From Pirellula staleyi DSM 6068 (GTDB lineage: Bacteria > Planctomycetota > Planctomycetia > Pirellulales > Pirellulaceae), in assembly GCA_945875845.1 (NCBI GenBank), contig CAMCMB010000013.1, forward strand, positions 52,518 through 116,517: a DNA stretch of 64,000 nt, written 5' to 3'. Both the position numbers and the translations under genes were made by a program. Shown here one piece after another: positions 55,161-63,956 of the stretch. Below the pieces are notes generated by a model. It did not search any database. It saw only the letters and a program-made list of their open reading frames with translations, and was not told the DNA's origin. Position 1 is the first letter of the stretch, and the number at the start of each line of letters is the position of its first letter.

Positions 55161-56003
55161 ATGACTAAATCGAAGCGTTTTGTGCGTCCAATCCAAAAAA
55201 CAATTATCGTCTTTGCAATTTGGATTTTGAATCCACTGGTAGTTTTCGCCGACGGTTTTGTGTTCCAATGGAGTACAAACGGGCAACAGTTAGCACTTCG
55301 TAGGAAGGTCGACGACTCTCCGTCATCAAGCGAGGTCTTGGATATAACGGTTTTCGAACTGGTTGAAGATGGAACGAGATTGCGTAGACTGCACACGACT
55401 ACACTTCTTCCTGGGAGTGAACCGCTTGCAGTAAATGTTTCTCCTTGTGGACGATTCATCGTGACGATGGATGAATGGTCGGGTGCTGGGAACACTGATA
55501 GGGCTCTAGTTATTTATGATGCATTTCGCAAGGAATCAACCTCCTTACGCCTGGAACAGTTTCTAGATAAGTCGATGATCGAGAGACTTCCTCCACATGG
55601 TTTTGTCAAGGGTGTGAAATGGCGAGATTGGGGTCGATATTTCACGACCTTTGATCATTTTTCGATTATGGAAATGAAGTTCTACCCATCTTCTATCGCG
55701 AAAGTCGAATCGTACTTGACCGAGCCGAAGTCGGATAGTTCAAAGCAAATCCCATTTGTCGAGGTTGATTTGATTGAAAGAACGGCGAAGGTAGTACCCA
55801 CGAAAAATTCCGTTCCAATTAATTTGGAACGTGAGATTGCTGCGCACTCGAAGTACCATTGGACTGCGGTAAGCGATTCGTCGGTGCCTTCATCGCTAAG
55901 TCTGCCTTCTCGACTTGAAGGCAGTGCTGAAAAGGGCTCAACAGTCAGGATGGTTTTCTCGTTGGAAAGAACCGGTGATTATCAACTATTACGAAAGGAG
56001 TAA
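55161..56003 (+). CDS. Secreted protein of unknown function
   Basis: 280 residues from ATG 55161, with an N-terminal hydrophobic signal (TIIVFAIWILNPLVVFA). Beta-rich with FQWSTNGQQLALRRK, LAVNVSPCGRFIVTMDEWSG resembling a propeller-like blade. Starts 20 bp after the preceding secreted protein; likely an operon. Confidence 0.55.
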   Translation: MTKSKRFVRPIQKTIIVFAIWILNPLVVFADGFVFQWSTNGQQLALRRKVDDSPSSSEVLDITVFELVEDGTRLRRLHTTTLLPGSEPLAVNVSPCGRFIVTMDEWSGAGNTDRALVIYDAFRKESTSLRLEQFLDKSMIERLPPHGFVKGVKWRDWGRYFTTFDHFSIMEMKFYPSSIAKVESYLTEPKSDSSKQIPFVEVDLIERTAKVVPTKNSVPINLEREIAAHSKYHWTAVSDSSVPSSLSLPSRLEGSAEKGSTVRMVFSLERTGDYQLLRKE

Positions 56004-56006
56004 GTG

Positions 56007-56573
56007 TTATTTTTCACAGTTCTTTGTAGCGAGCGGCTCGTTATTCCAGGAGCGATTACCATCGTAGTCGTAGTTGGAAATCGGACCTCGAATCCGCTGA
56101 GCGCTCGGGTTGCGAGCGATGATGCGAACGCCTTGTCCATTCGGTTTCAAGACCGGCTCAATGGTGCCGGAATCGTCGAGCTGAAAGAGGTCGCAGTTGG
56201 CGGAACCGGTCGCAAGACCAGAGCGACCAGGGATGCCACCGCTGGGAACCTTCACCAGGAACGCAGGATCGGCCGGCTTACCAACGCGAACGACAGCCCA
56301 CTGGACGCCCGTTTGATTCGCATCTCGTCGCCATAAAATTTGAGCCGATCCGTTGGGCTTCGACTGGAGTGTCGTACCTCCCGAGTCGGCGACATCAGCA
56401 TATTGATGCCAGGTCTCTTGAACGTTCACCTCTGAAATACAATCGTCTGTAATCAAACAGCGTGCCGGGAAGGTGTTTCTCAGCACGCTGTCTTTCGTTT
56501 GGTCGTTGGAATCTGGCAAGCACATCGGCAGCGATCGTTGGGCTCCATGTACCGCTGATCCTCTATCACACAA
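56007..56573 (-). CDS. Hypothetical protein, possibly a remnant
   Basis: 188 codons. The middle (QETWHQYADVADSGGTTLQS, SAQILWRRDANQTGVQWAVV, then VPSGGIPGRSG) looks like a real conserved protein, perhaps a surface or tail-related segment. The N-terminal codons are less convincing. No family recognised. Confidence 0.45.
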   Translation of the reverse strand: MCDRGSAVHGAQRSLPMCLPDSNDQTKDSVLRNTFPARCLITDDCISEVNVQETWHQYADVADSGGTTLQSKPNGSAQILWRRDANQTGVQWAVVRVGKPADPAFLVKVPSGGIPGRSGLATGSANCDLFQLDDSGTIEPVLKPNGQGVRIIARNPSAQRIRGPISNYDYDGNRSWNNEPLATKNCEK

Positions 56574-56618
56574 TAACCGCTGGGTACCCGTCTAGTTTAG
56601 AACGCTACATATGTTCCA

Positions 56619-57182
56619 TTATTTGTTCCGCTTAATCGAATTCGGAATCCCGGTGACTTGATTATTGCGATCGACAGTGAGTATCAACAGGCCGATCTTC
56701 TCGATCATTGGTGCAGCACGCCATCGCGAGGCTAGTTCGTTGAATTTGGGTGAGCTTGGAACGACGACGGCGAGTATGTCATTATCACTGACTTCAGTAT
56801 ACGTCAGTATCTGTCCCATCGCTTCTCGGAGAAGCGGATACTCCTTTGAGCTTTTGCTCGTCGACAACGATCCTTTTTTGCTCTCGACTCGCAATATCTT
56901 CCCATTTGAAAGGGTGGCTACAACGTCACCACATCCAGAACGAGAGTGGATTCGGATTTTGCGATCATGTTTCTCATGCCGGTATTCACCCTGCCAGACG
57001 GCATCATCCTTTGCCTTCTTCCAACCAATCGTCGCAAGAAATTCTGATATTGCGAAGTGAATGGTGTTTGTAGTTTTGACTTGCGCACCGTCGATAGCGA
57101 CGTCTACATCAGATATCGTTAGATTGTTTTCAATAAGATGTATCGCCAATCGAAGGCTTACCTCTGCTTCTGGCATCTTCAT
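56619..57182 (-). CDS. Probable PD-(D/E)XK nuclease-like protein
   Basis: 187 residues. HSRSGCGDVVATLSNGKILRVESKKGSLS has the D...ExK layout of restriction-type nucleases; the C-terminal part (AMGQILTYTEVSDNDILAVV) also fits. Adjacent to a gene-poor stretch. Function, such as restriction or repair, is inferred only. Confidence 0.5.
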   Translation of the reverse strand: MKMPEAEVSLRLAIHLIENNLTISDVDVAIDGAQVKTTNTIHFAISEFLATIGWKKAKDDAVWQGEYRHEKHDRKIRIHSRSGCGDVVATLSNGKILRVESKKGSLSTSKSSKEYPLLREAMGQILTYTEVSDNDILAVVVPSSPKFNELASRWRAAPMIEKIGLLILTVDRNNQVTGIPNSIKRNK

Positions 57183-58170
57183 TTTTGCGTCATCCTGCCT
57201 TTCTTAAACTGCCGAACAACGGAAATCTCTCGGTTGCCACCAAGTAGCTTTGATTTACCGAAAAGCTCGATCGGCAACTCGGATGGTCTTTTCGAGTACC
57301 CTCGTAGCGCATTGGCTTATGAAACTCACGTCCCAGTGCAAGATCAAAATAACCCAGCGAACAGTATACCAAATGACAGCTTCAAGAGAATAAGCACAAT
57401 CCGAATGTAACTGCTTGATGAAGTTCGACCAACGCAGACAAGCCAACACGACGAAGAGATTCAATCTGCCGTGCTTTCTGGGTCTGAAGCAAGCCCCTGT
57501 TTCCTACCCCATTTGTGGAAAGAGGTTCGAGCCAGGAAACGACATGTTTTGAGTGAAAGAGGGGAACGAACCGACGAAACACCCAACGATTTCATTGGCG
57601 GAACTTACTTATTTTTTCACCTGGGTCGCGCTATACCTATATATAATATATATATCTATCTTAATACACCCATATACATACACATGCACGTACGCACACG
57701 CGAGGCAGCCTGTGTGCTCATGAGACCCCAGGGGTGAAAGGTGAAGTGAGGGAAGGCCGAGGATGGATGATCATCGATCATCGCATCGAAGCATCGCTAC
57801 CAACATCACAACCACCGCATCAAACCTGACGCAAAATTTGGCCCAATAGACGCGATGCACTTGCGTGATCGTTGTCGAAGGCCAACAATACAACACAACG
57901 CGTGTATGGGGCCTTTGTGGGCCTCAAGCGCGAAGTGCCAAACTGGCACTCAAAAAATAAGCTCTCGAATGGGTCCTACCCACGTTTTTCCAGGGTTTTT
58001 GGGGCGTGGGAACGGTCACCAAATCAGACAGAGTTTGTTTTGTGCGTGGGAATCTTAAATCCCACGCAATCAACCCACCGAACGATCCAACAAAACCAAT
58101 CTAAACACCCAAACAAACACACATCGACTGAACCCTTTCCGTTTCGTTTCTCCCCTGGAAAGGCTCTCCG
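57183..58170. other. Gene-poor stretch with simple repeats
   Basis: Nearly 1 kb with no supported gene. It contains an AT tract (TATATATAATATATATATC type, near 57640-57660) and CATATACATACACATGCACG tracts, ATCATCGATCATCGCATCG repeats near 57770, and a small hairpin CGTGGGA...TCCCACG near 58045. It may hold regulatory signals for the downstream methyltransferase. Confidence 0.4.
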
Positions 58171-59544
58171 ATGAAAATCGAAGTTTGGAATCTCGATCGC
58201 ATTCGTCCGTACCCGAACAATCCCCGCATCAACGATGACGCTGTCGATGCCGTCGCTGCTTCGATCCGTGAGTTTGGCGTGCGCCAAGCGATCGTCGTCG
58301 ACACCGAAGGGGTTATCATCTGCGGACACACCCGCTTCAAAGCCGCTCAAAAACTGGGACTGGAAAAACTACCGGTCCACGTTGCCAAAGACCTCACCCC
58401 AGAGCAGATCAAGGCGTATCGCATCGCCGACAACAAGACGGCCGAACTTGCCGATTGGAACTACGATCTGCTCCCGATCGAACTGGGCGACCTGCAAACC
58501 AACGGCTTCGATCTGTCGCTCTTGGGATTCGACGACGATGAGTTGCTCAAGTTGCTCAAAACCGATCTCGAAGAGGGGCTCACGGATCCCGACGACGTGC
58601 CGGCACCCCCCGATGCTGCCGTGACCCAACCTGGCGATCTTTGGATCTTGGGTAACCACCGGTTGCTCTGCGGTGACTCATCGAAACCCGAGGATCTCGA
58701 TCGACTACTGGGTGGCAAAACGATCCAATTGGTCAACACAGACCCGCCCTACAACGTCAAAGTTGAACCGCGATCGAACAACGCGATCGCTGCAGGCTTG
58801 TCCTCGTTTTCCAACGACAGCGCCTCGCAGAAACTCAAGGGTGGCCAAGGGAACGCAGCGTCGTTTGGTGTCGATCACGAGACTGGCAAACCCAAGCATC
58901 CTCCAACGCATAAAAAGCTCCGGGCCAAGGATCGCCCCTTGGCCAACGACTTCGTCTCGGACGAGGAGTTCGATCGATTGCTCGATGCGTGGTTTGGGAA
59001 CATTGCCCGAGTGCTCGACCCAGGGCGTGGCTTCTACATCTGGGGTGGGTACGCCAACTGCGGAAACTATCCACCGTTCCTCAAGAAGCATGCTTTGTAT
59101 TTCAGCCAAGCAATCATCTGGGACAAGATGCATCCGGTACTCACGCGAAAAGACTACATGGGCGCGCATGAGTGGTGTTTTTATGGATGGTTGGAAGGGG
59201 CTGCGCACGTGTACCTCGGGCCCAACAACGCCACGGATCTATGGCAGATCAAGAAGGTTAACCCGCAGTCGATGGTCCACCTGACCGAGAAGCCCGTCGA
59301 ACTGGCGGTCCGGGCGATGCAGTACTCGTCGCGACCGGGGGAGAACGTGCTGGATCTCTTTGGTGGTAGCGGATCAACCTTGATCGCTGCCGAGCAGATC
59401 GGTCGGCATGCGTTCTTGATGGAGCTCGACCCGCTCTACAGCGATGTCATCGTCGATCGATACCAACGGTTCACGGGCAAGCCGGCGATCCTAGAGCGGA
59501 CAGGGACATCCCCCATCCCAATGCGTGCGGCCGACGCGAAGTAG
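58171..59544 (+). CDS. ParB-like domain fused to a DNA methyltransferase
   Basis: 457 residues. The N-terminal ~100 residues form a ParB/sulfiredoxin-like domain (RPYPNNPRINDDAVDAVAAS, GHTRFKAAQKLG), followed by an N4-C/N6-A methylase: NTDPPYNVKVE (motif IV) near residue 190 and LDLFGGSGSTLIAAEQ near 395 (motif I). Such fusions occur in phages and mobile elements and methylate host or self DNA; no cognate nuclease is adjacent. Confidence 0.88.
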   Translation: MKIEVWNLDRIRPYPNNPRINDDAVDAVAASIREFGVRQAIVVDTEGVIICGHTRFKAAQKLGLEKLPVHVAKDLTPEQIKAYRIADNKTAELADWNYDLLPIELGDLQTNGFDLSLLGFDDDELLKLLKTDLEEGLTDPDDVPAPPDAAVTQPGDLWILGNHRLLCGDSSKPEDLDRLLGGKTIQLVNTDPPYNVKVEPRSNNAIAAGLSSFSNDSASQKLKGGQGNAASFGVDHETGKPKHPPTHKKLRAKDRPLANDFVSDEEFDRLLDAWFGNIARVLDPGRGFYIWGGYANCGNYPPFLKKHALYFSQAIIWDKMHPVLTRKDYMGAHEWCFYGWLEGAAHVYLGPNNATDLWQIKKVNPQSMVHLTEKPVELAVRAMQYSSRPGENVLDLFGGSGSTLIAAEQIGRHAFLMELDPLYSDVIVDRYQRFTGKPAILERTGTSPIPMRAADAK

Positions 59545-59546
59545 CG

Positions 59547-59867
59547 TCACATCTTGTGGCAATGCCACTGACCGTCTTGGAAGACGTACAGGTAGTTCGC
59601 ATCGCAGTTGCGAGCGAACTCCATGAGCGACCGATGGTCGCAAACATGCTTTGGAGGTCGAGCCCGAGTCAAGTACTCGGGTCCCCCAGTGCTAGAGGTC
59701 AAACATCGCAGCTCTCCCCCGGCGACCAGTGCCATGACCGTCTCGATGGAGGTAAATCGTTGATTGAGAATCACTCCAGCATGTTCCGGGTAGCCATCGT
59801 AGTGCAGGTAGGTTGCTTGGAAGCTACCGTCACCTTGGGCGTATGCAATCGTTGCTCGTGTTGCCAT
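59547..59867 (-). CDS. Phage-type hypothetical protein
   Basis: 106 residues. YLHYDGYPEHAGVILNQRF is a motif seen in small phage or mobile-element proteins of unknown function. First of a minus-strand gene group transcribed toward the methyltransferase. Confidence 0.6.
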   Translation of the reverse strand: MATRATIAYAQGDGSFQATYLHYDGYPEHAGVILNQRFTSIETVMALVAGGELRCLTSSTGGPEYLTRARPPKHVCDHRSLMEFARNCDANYLYVFQDGQWHCHKM

Positions 59868-59879
59868 GGTTGTGACTCG

Positions 59880-60098
59880 TTACGCGTTGGAGTTGTCGGA
59901 ACTAAGGATCTCGATGAGGTCGTCGGGGAGCGAGAGCATCAAGCGCCGGCCGTTGTCCCAATCGACCTCGACCTGCGTCCATCCATGGTGCGGATGGATC
60001 GCCCGAACGGTGCCGAGCGATCCGGAAGGAACCGGATCGGGATCCTCGGGCATGTGGATCAATCGGATTCGATCTCCGACCTTGGGTGCATCGATCAT
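59880..60098 (-). CDS. DUF4314-like protein
   Basis: 72 residues with the DUF4314 pattern PKVGDRIRLIHMPEDPDPVP, GSLGTVRAI and VDWDNGRRLML. Small SH3-like fold, role unknown; common on conjugative and phage elements. Confidence 0.75.
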   Translation of the reverse strand: MIDAPKVGDRIRLIHMPEDPDPVPSGSLGTVRAIHPHHGWTQVEVDWDNGRRLMLSLPDDLIEILSSDNSNA

Positions 60099-60116
60099 CG
60101 TTGCAGTTCCTTTCGT

Positions 60117-60371
60117 TTAGAGGATCTTACCGAGCAGGCTTTTCTTCATCGCATCGATCGCTTCGCAGGCCAGGAGGTGTTCGGTAAGAAGCGGGCCGGC
60201 GGTCTGTGGTTGTTGTGCATCGGCGATCTCGAGGAGCTCGGCCAAGGCGTGGATCCCTTCGATCGCTTTGTAGTAGGACTCGCGGATCTCTTGGGCTTGG
60301 TGTGGGTCCATCGTTCGGAAGGCGTCGCGAAGAATCTTCTCGTTAGCTTTTTTGTCTGCGGTGGTCATCAT
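60117..60371 (-). CDS. Small helical hypothetical protein
   Basis: 84 residues, mostly helical (DAFRTMDPHQAQEIRESYYK, AIEGIHALAELLEIAD). No family recognised. Placed 18 bp from the DUF4314-like gene. Confidence 0.6.
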   Translation of the reverse strand: MMTTADKKANEKILRDAFRTMDPHQAQEIRESYYKAIEGIHALAELLEIADAQQPQTAGPLLTEHLLACEAIDAMKKSLLGKIL

Positions 60372-60407
60372 CTGGTTCCTTGTGGTGGGGTGCGGTGTTC
60401 GTGGTTA

Positions 60408-60701
60408 CTACTGGTTCTTGATCAGGTACTGAAGCATCTTTTGCTGTTCGTAGAGCTTGTTGAGTTCTGCCTTGGCTTCCTTGGCTTCGCGAAGGTCGCC
60501 GTCGGCGAAGTCCGTCCAACTCAGGCAGCAGGGTTGGTCGTTGAGCATTGCGGTTGCATCCTCTACGGCTCGTTGGGCTCGCCAGAGCATTTGTTCGGCA
60601 GCCTTTGCGACCCGTTTCTTGGCGTCCGGAATCATCCACTCGAGGCGTTTGAGTTGTTCCTGGATCGCTGCGACCGTTGGGTTTGTTGCGGTGTCGTTCA
60701 T
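60408..60701 (-). CDS. Small helical hypothetical protein
   Basis: 97 residues from ATG 60701, which follows the conserved GGAGAAAC ribosome site. Helical (EQLKRLEWMIPDAKKRVAKA, AKAELNKLYEQQKMLQYLI). Preceded by leader L1. No family. Confidence 0.6.
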   Translation of the reverse strand: MNDTATNPTVAAIQEQLKRLEWMIPDAKKRVAKAAEQMLWRAQRAVEDATAMLNDQPCCLSWTDFADGDLREAKEAKAELNKLYEQQKMLQYLIKNQ

Positions 60702-60947
60702 CGTCGTTTCTCCGTGTTTGCGTTGGGGGTTTCGTTTGGCGTTACGACACAGTTCCCATGCTTTGGGAAGAACATCAAGCCGATGTGGAAAGTAATGTTT
60801 TGGATTCTCGAAGAATGTTTTCGAGCCCCACAAACGCCACCGTTTGGCACCGGTCGCGTCGCTTCGGATGTTGGGGTAACTAGGCCATCCAACGAGAAAA
60901 CGCCCACACATCGCAACAGTGGGGCGTTGTCGCCAAATCGAACCGGG
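60702..60947 (-). promoter_or_regulatory. Conserved leader L1 with terminator-like hairpin
   Basis: Non-coding leader of the gene at 60408. On the minus strand it has a terminator-like stem (AACGCCCCAC...GTGTGGGCGTT, 60899-60929), then a ~180-nt region homologous to L3 and partly L2, with shared words GAAAACATTC, GGCTTGATGTTC and GCATGG...TGTGTCGTAACG, ending in CGGAGAAACGACG before the ATG. Confidence 0.6.
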
Positions 60948-61187
60948 TTAGCGATTGAGCCAATTCCGAATCGTCTTGAGTTCGTACCTGCCCAAACCGG
61001 AAACCGCATAGTCCTGGCCGTTGTGCCCTCGGGCAATCAATCGATCCCCTCGGCGCTCGACATACTGGACCGTGGTATCGAGCGAGGGATCGTCTTCGGA
61101 TTGGATCTGGTACGAATGGTCGGCATCGGGGTAAACCCGCTGGCCATCGGTAAGGTCGCTTACCAAATGAATCTGTCCGATGTGCAT
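60948..61187 (-). CDS. Small hypothetical protein
   Basis: 79 residues from ATG 61187, one base after the upstream stop. Segments DGQRVYPDADHSYQIQ, RGDRLIARGHNGQDYAVSGL look like a small beta-barrel. No family recognised. Confidence 0.6.
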   Translation of the reverse strand: MHIGQIHLVSDLTDGQRVYPDADHSYQIQSEDDPSLDTTVQYVERRGDRLIARGHNGQDYAVSGLGRYELKTIRNWLNR

Positions 61188-61188
61188 G

Positions 61189-61383
61189 TTAGCGCTCCGT
61201 GGTCGTGGTGGTCTGGTCGCGGTTGGGTAATGGTGGATCAAGCTCTTCGGCAATCGAGAGTAGGATCTCGGCGAGTTGGTTGGCGTAGATGCACGCCACC
61301 TTCCCCGATTCAAAAGCCTCATCGAGTCGCAGCGCGATCTTTCGCATCGCATCTGCGACTCGGTAATTCGGATCGTCGCTCAC
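61189..61383 (-). CDS. Small hypothetical protein
   Basis: 64 residues from GTG 61383, overlapping the HTH gene stop (GTGA). Helical (VADAMRKIALRLDEAFESGK, ANQLAEILLSIAEEL) with a Thr/Glu tail. Coupled to neighbours on both sides. Confidence 0.55.
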   Translation of the reverse strand: MSDDPNYRVADAMRKIALRLDEAFESGKVACIYANQLAEILLSIAEELDPPLPNRDQTTTTTER

Positions 61384-61928
61384 TGGGCCACCTCGGCGTT
61401 GGCGTTAGCGGCTACGAATCGTCCCCGATCGGTCTTTACGAATCGCGAAGTCTCACCCTTTGCCAGCTCGCGAAGGATCGCGCTGTAGAGCGTCGCGTGG
61501 GGTGTCTTGCCACCGGGACTGGTCCAGTATCCCTTAGCGGTCATCGCCTCGATCATCTGCTGGACGTTGAGAGGTTCGGTCGCTTCGCAGAGAACTTTGT
61601 GGGCGGCAGCCAAAGCACTCAGGCGCTTGGGTTCTTGGCCCTCGGCCTTCTTGGCGACCCGCTTGGGTTTGATCGGTACCACATCCGGGTTTGCATCATT
61701 GGGTTGTTCGACCGGCGATTCGCTTTGCGGTTTCGCGGTCGATTTGCTTTTGCCGACCTCGCCCTGCAACCGCTGCGCGGTTTGGATCACGATCTTTTTG
61801 CCGGTAGCAAGGTTGGTGGCGAACCAACCACCGCTGGGTTTCTCGCTATCGATCTGAATCTCGACCTTCTTGCCGGTGACGTTCGCATAGTACTTGCCAC
61901 CGATCTTGACCTCTGCCTTCTTCATTCG
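61380..61928 (-). CDS. HARE-HTH-like winged-helix protein
   Basis: 182 residues from ATG 61928 (GGGAGAGAG upstream). N-terminal small beta domain, a basic/proline linker, then a winged helix of HARE-HTH type: LSALAAAHKVLCEATEPLNV, QQMIEAMTAKGYWTSPG, ATLYSAILRELAKGE. Such domains link DNA-modifying enzymes and regulators; here probably a regulator of the element. Confidence 0.72.
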   Translation of the reverse strand, partial: RMKKAEVKIGGKYYANVTGKKVEIQIDSEKPSGGWFATNLATGKKIVIQTAQRLQGEVGKSKSTAKPQSESPVEQPNDANPDVVPIKPKRVAKKAEGQEPKRLSALAAAHKVLCEATEPLNVQQMIEAMTAKGYWTSPGGKTPHATLYSAILRELAKGETSRFVKTDRGRFVAANANAEVAQ

Positions 61929-62018
61929 TCTCTCTCCCGTATTGGAACCGTGGTTAGCTGCCATCGTCAGGCTGCTCACACTACCGAGCGGCGATCCCGA
62001 TCGCGTCACGATTTCGGC

Positions 62019-62345
62019 TTAGGATCCCCAGACCAGGTCGGCCAACCCGCATCCGAGGAAGTCGACCACCACCTGAATCTCGGTGGTCGCTGCGGGTACA
62101 TCCAACCCGCGGTCAAAGTTGAAAAGAGTCTTCTTGGTTTGGATGTCTTGAATCCAGAGTTTCGAAATCTTGGTGCGTCCGAGTTCGTAGTCTTCGCTCT
62201 CCGCGTGTTCGGCGAAGACCAGGGCTTCGAACCGAACCGCGTTGTTGATCTTGCCTCGTACCCAAGCACCCCCGCTGGAGGTTCGCTTTTCGATCTTGGT
62301 GATCACCAGGTCGAGGTCCGTTACGTCAATCTTTTCGTTGGCCAT
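62019..62345 (-). CDS. Small phage-type hypothetical protein
   Basis: 108 residues (VTDLDLVITKIEKRTSSGG, AWVRGKINNAVRFEALVFAE). No named family. ATG 62345 preceded by the conserved CGGAGAAACAAAC site and leader L2. Confidence 0.6.
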   Translation of the reverse strand: MANEKIDVTDLDLVITKIEKRTSSGGAWVRGKINNAVRFEALVFAEHAESEDYELGRTKISKLWIQDIQTKKTLFNFDRGLDVPAATTEIQVVVDFLGCGLADLVWGS

Positions 62346-62522
62346 GTTTGTTTCTCCGTGTTGGAAAGGGTGGTGCTTCGTTTGGCGTTAACACACATGA
62401 GCCATGCGGTTTGCAACACAGCAAGCAGGATTCGCATTCATTTCAAAAAATGTTTTCAGGTTTCCAAAACATGCGTAAACACTCGCCCATTTCTGGGCGA
62501 GCGTCGCGATAGATCGATCCGT
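62346..62522 (-). promoter_or_regulatory. Conserved leader L2 with hairpin
   Basis: Starts with the strong stem CTCGCCCA-TTTC-TGGGCGAG (62482-62501) after the upstream gene, then GAAAACATTTTTTG and CCGCATGGCTCATGTGTG as in L3, ending CGGAGAAACAAAC before the ATG. Weaker match in the middle than L1-L3. Confidence 0.55.
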
Positions 62523-62795
62523 TTAGTTGTTGCGGGCCACTTCCCAAGCGCGCTTGGTCCCGTACCCGAGCTGCTGGCCTTCGACGATGAAGAGAACCGC
62601 ATCTTCGGACGCATCGTCGTCGTCACCCCCGTCCTCGTCGTCTTCGTCGTAGTCATTGATCTCGGCCCCGGATGCCAATCCGTAGATCGAGTTCTCGAAA
62701 GGCCAGTTCTGCTGCGTCATCAACCGGACCTCGGCATCGCCACCGATCTCATCGCGGTAGTCCTCGAGGCGTGCAATCAATTCGTCGATCGTCAT
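62523..62795 (-). CDS. Small acidic hypothetical protein
   Basis: 90 residues from ATG 62795. Starts MTIDELIARLEDYRDEIGGD, which is reminiscent of small phage regulator-like proteins, then a very acidic run of Asp/Glu (near residues 48-65), and a short C-terminal segment LFIVEGQQLGYGTKRAW. No function assigned. Confidence 0.6.
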   Translation of the reverse strand: MTIDELIARLEDYRDEIGGDAEVRLMTQQNWPFENSIYGLASGAEINDYDEDDEDGGDDDDASEDAVLFIVEGQQLGYGTKRAWEVARNN

Positions 62796-63098
62796 GTTTG
62801 TCTCTCCCGTCTGTTTGAAAATGGATGTCCAGCGAACGTCACAACACATGAGCCATGCGGTTGGAAAAGCAGCAAGCCGATTACCGAAACATCCAGCAGC
62901 AATTCCCGAGAATGTTTTGCATCGCACCAAACCAACGACGTTCGCACCAGTCGCGATGCATTGCATGTGTGGGGGATTACTAAGCCATATCCAAGAAAGA
63001 CGTTTTGTGGGGGACCGTTGCGGTCGGTTCGCATGAATCGTTCCAGTAATGGACAACACCGCCCCGGGTCGGGCGGCGTTGTCTATGGCTGGTTGGTT
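62796..63098 (-). promoter_or_regulatory. Conserved leader L3 with terminator-like hairpin
   Basis: Begins with a GC-rich stem (CGCCGCCCGACCCGGGGCGG, 63056-63079) after the amidoligase gene, then ~200 nt with GATATGGCTTAGTAATCCCC, GCAAAACATTCTCGGG, GGCTTGCTGCTTTTCC and ATGGCTCATGTGTTGTGACG shared with L1/L2, ending GACGGGAGAGACAAAC before the ATG. May fold as a structured RNA. Confidence 0.6.
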
Positions 63099-63956
63099 CT
63101 AGGCCGCTTGGTCGTATTTCTTGGCCATCTCCAAAAGCTTGTTCTTGATCGTCTTCCATTCGCGGTTGGTCTCGCCGGTGATCTCGCCGAAGATCTTGTT
63201 GCGAAGGTCACCCTTGTACCAACCTTTGGTCCAACCCAATCGGTAGAAGAGTCGGTTGAGTTCCGTTTCACCAAGGCCGGCCCCCGGTCGATCCCAGCAA
63301 CTCTTGGTTCCGTCTTTCTTGGTGTAATCCCAATCCGCGCATCGTTTGGTGTTCATCGCCAGCTCTGCCAACCCCAGGACCATCATCAGGTATCCGACCA
63401 CCTTGGTCTTGTTGAGCGTTCCGGCGAAGGCCCGGAATTCGATTCGGTTCTTGCCTGCTGCCAGGTGGGTGAGGTTCAAAAGGTGGTAGCGATCCGCTTC
63501 GCATCGGTTCTTCGCGGCGTCTTTGTCACCGTATTGCTTGATCCGTTTGGTGTAGACCGTTTGTTCGCGTCGGCGTGTGCCGGTGCTGGCGAAGATCGCT
63601 TTCTCGTGGTTGCCGACCAGGGAAATCAATCTGGCCAAGGCGGCTGCGTCGCCATTCCATTCGATCGTTATGTGCAATCCGCAGCTCGCGTTGACCTTCG
63701 CGTCGTGTGCGTTGATTTTGTCGATCGCGTCTTCGATTTGTTTGAGACCTTCGTATCCCTTGAGCTTGGGACTTACAAATTCGCATCCCTTGCGGTTGGG
63801 TGTTTCGGGTTTGATGCTCGCGTCGCGTTCTGCTCGCCATCCGGTGGGCAACCAAGGTACTTGGTATCCGTGGTGGTAGGGTCCGATCGGTGTGGTGTCG
63901 CTGTTTGGCAGGGTGGTCTCGAATTCGATTCCGAAAGCGATCTGGTTTGCGTTCAT
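63099..63956 (-). CDS. Amidoligase_2-family enzyme
   Basis: 285 residues. The COOH-NH2 ligase signature FGIEFET (8-14) is followed by CEFVSPKLKGYEGL, the CGLHITIEWNG His motif and a C-terminal helical region. Amidoligase_2 proteins form amide or isopeptide bonds and often sit with phage or plasmid genes; the substrate is unknown. The upstream leader continues to the window end with the same GACGGAGAGACGCAG ribosome site. Confidence 0.8.
   Translation of the reverse strand: MNANQIAFGIEFETTLPNSDTTPIGPYHHGYQVPWLPTGWRAERDASIKPETPNRKGCEFVSPKLKGYEGLKQIEDAIDKINAHDAKVNASCGLHITIEWNGDAAALARLISLVGNHEKAIFASTGTRRREQTVYTKRIKQYGDKDAAKNRCEADRYHLLNLTHLAAGKNRIEFRAFAGTLNKTKVVGYLMMVLGLAELAMNTKRCADWDYTKKDGTKSCWDRPGAGLGETELNRLFYRLGWTKGWYKGDLRNKIFGEITGETNREWKTIKNKLLEMAKKYDQAA

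Noticed and set aside
57630..57710. Replication origin in the AT tract
   Set aside because: It is a short simple-sequence tract without DnaA boxes, iterons or a Rep gene alongside; there is not enough to support an origin.
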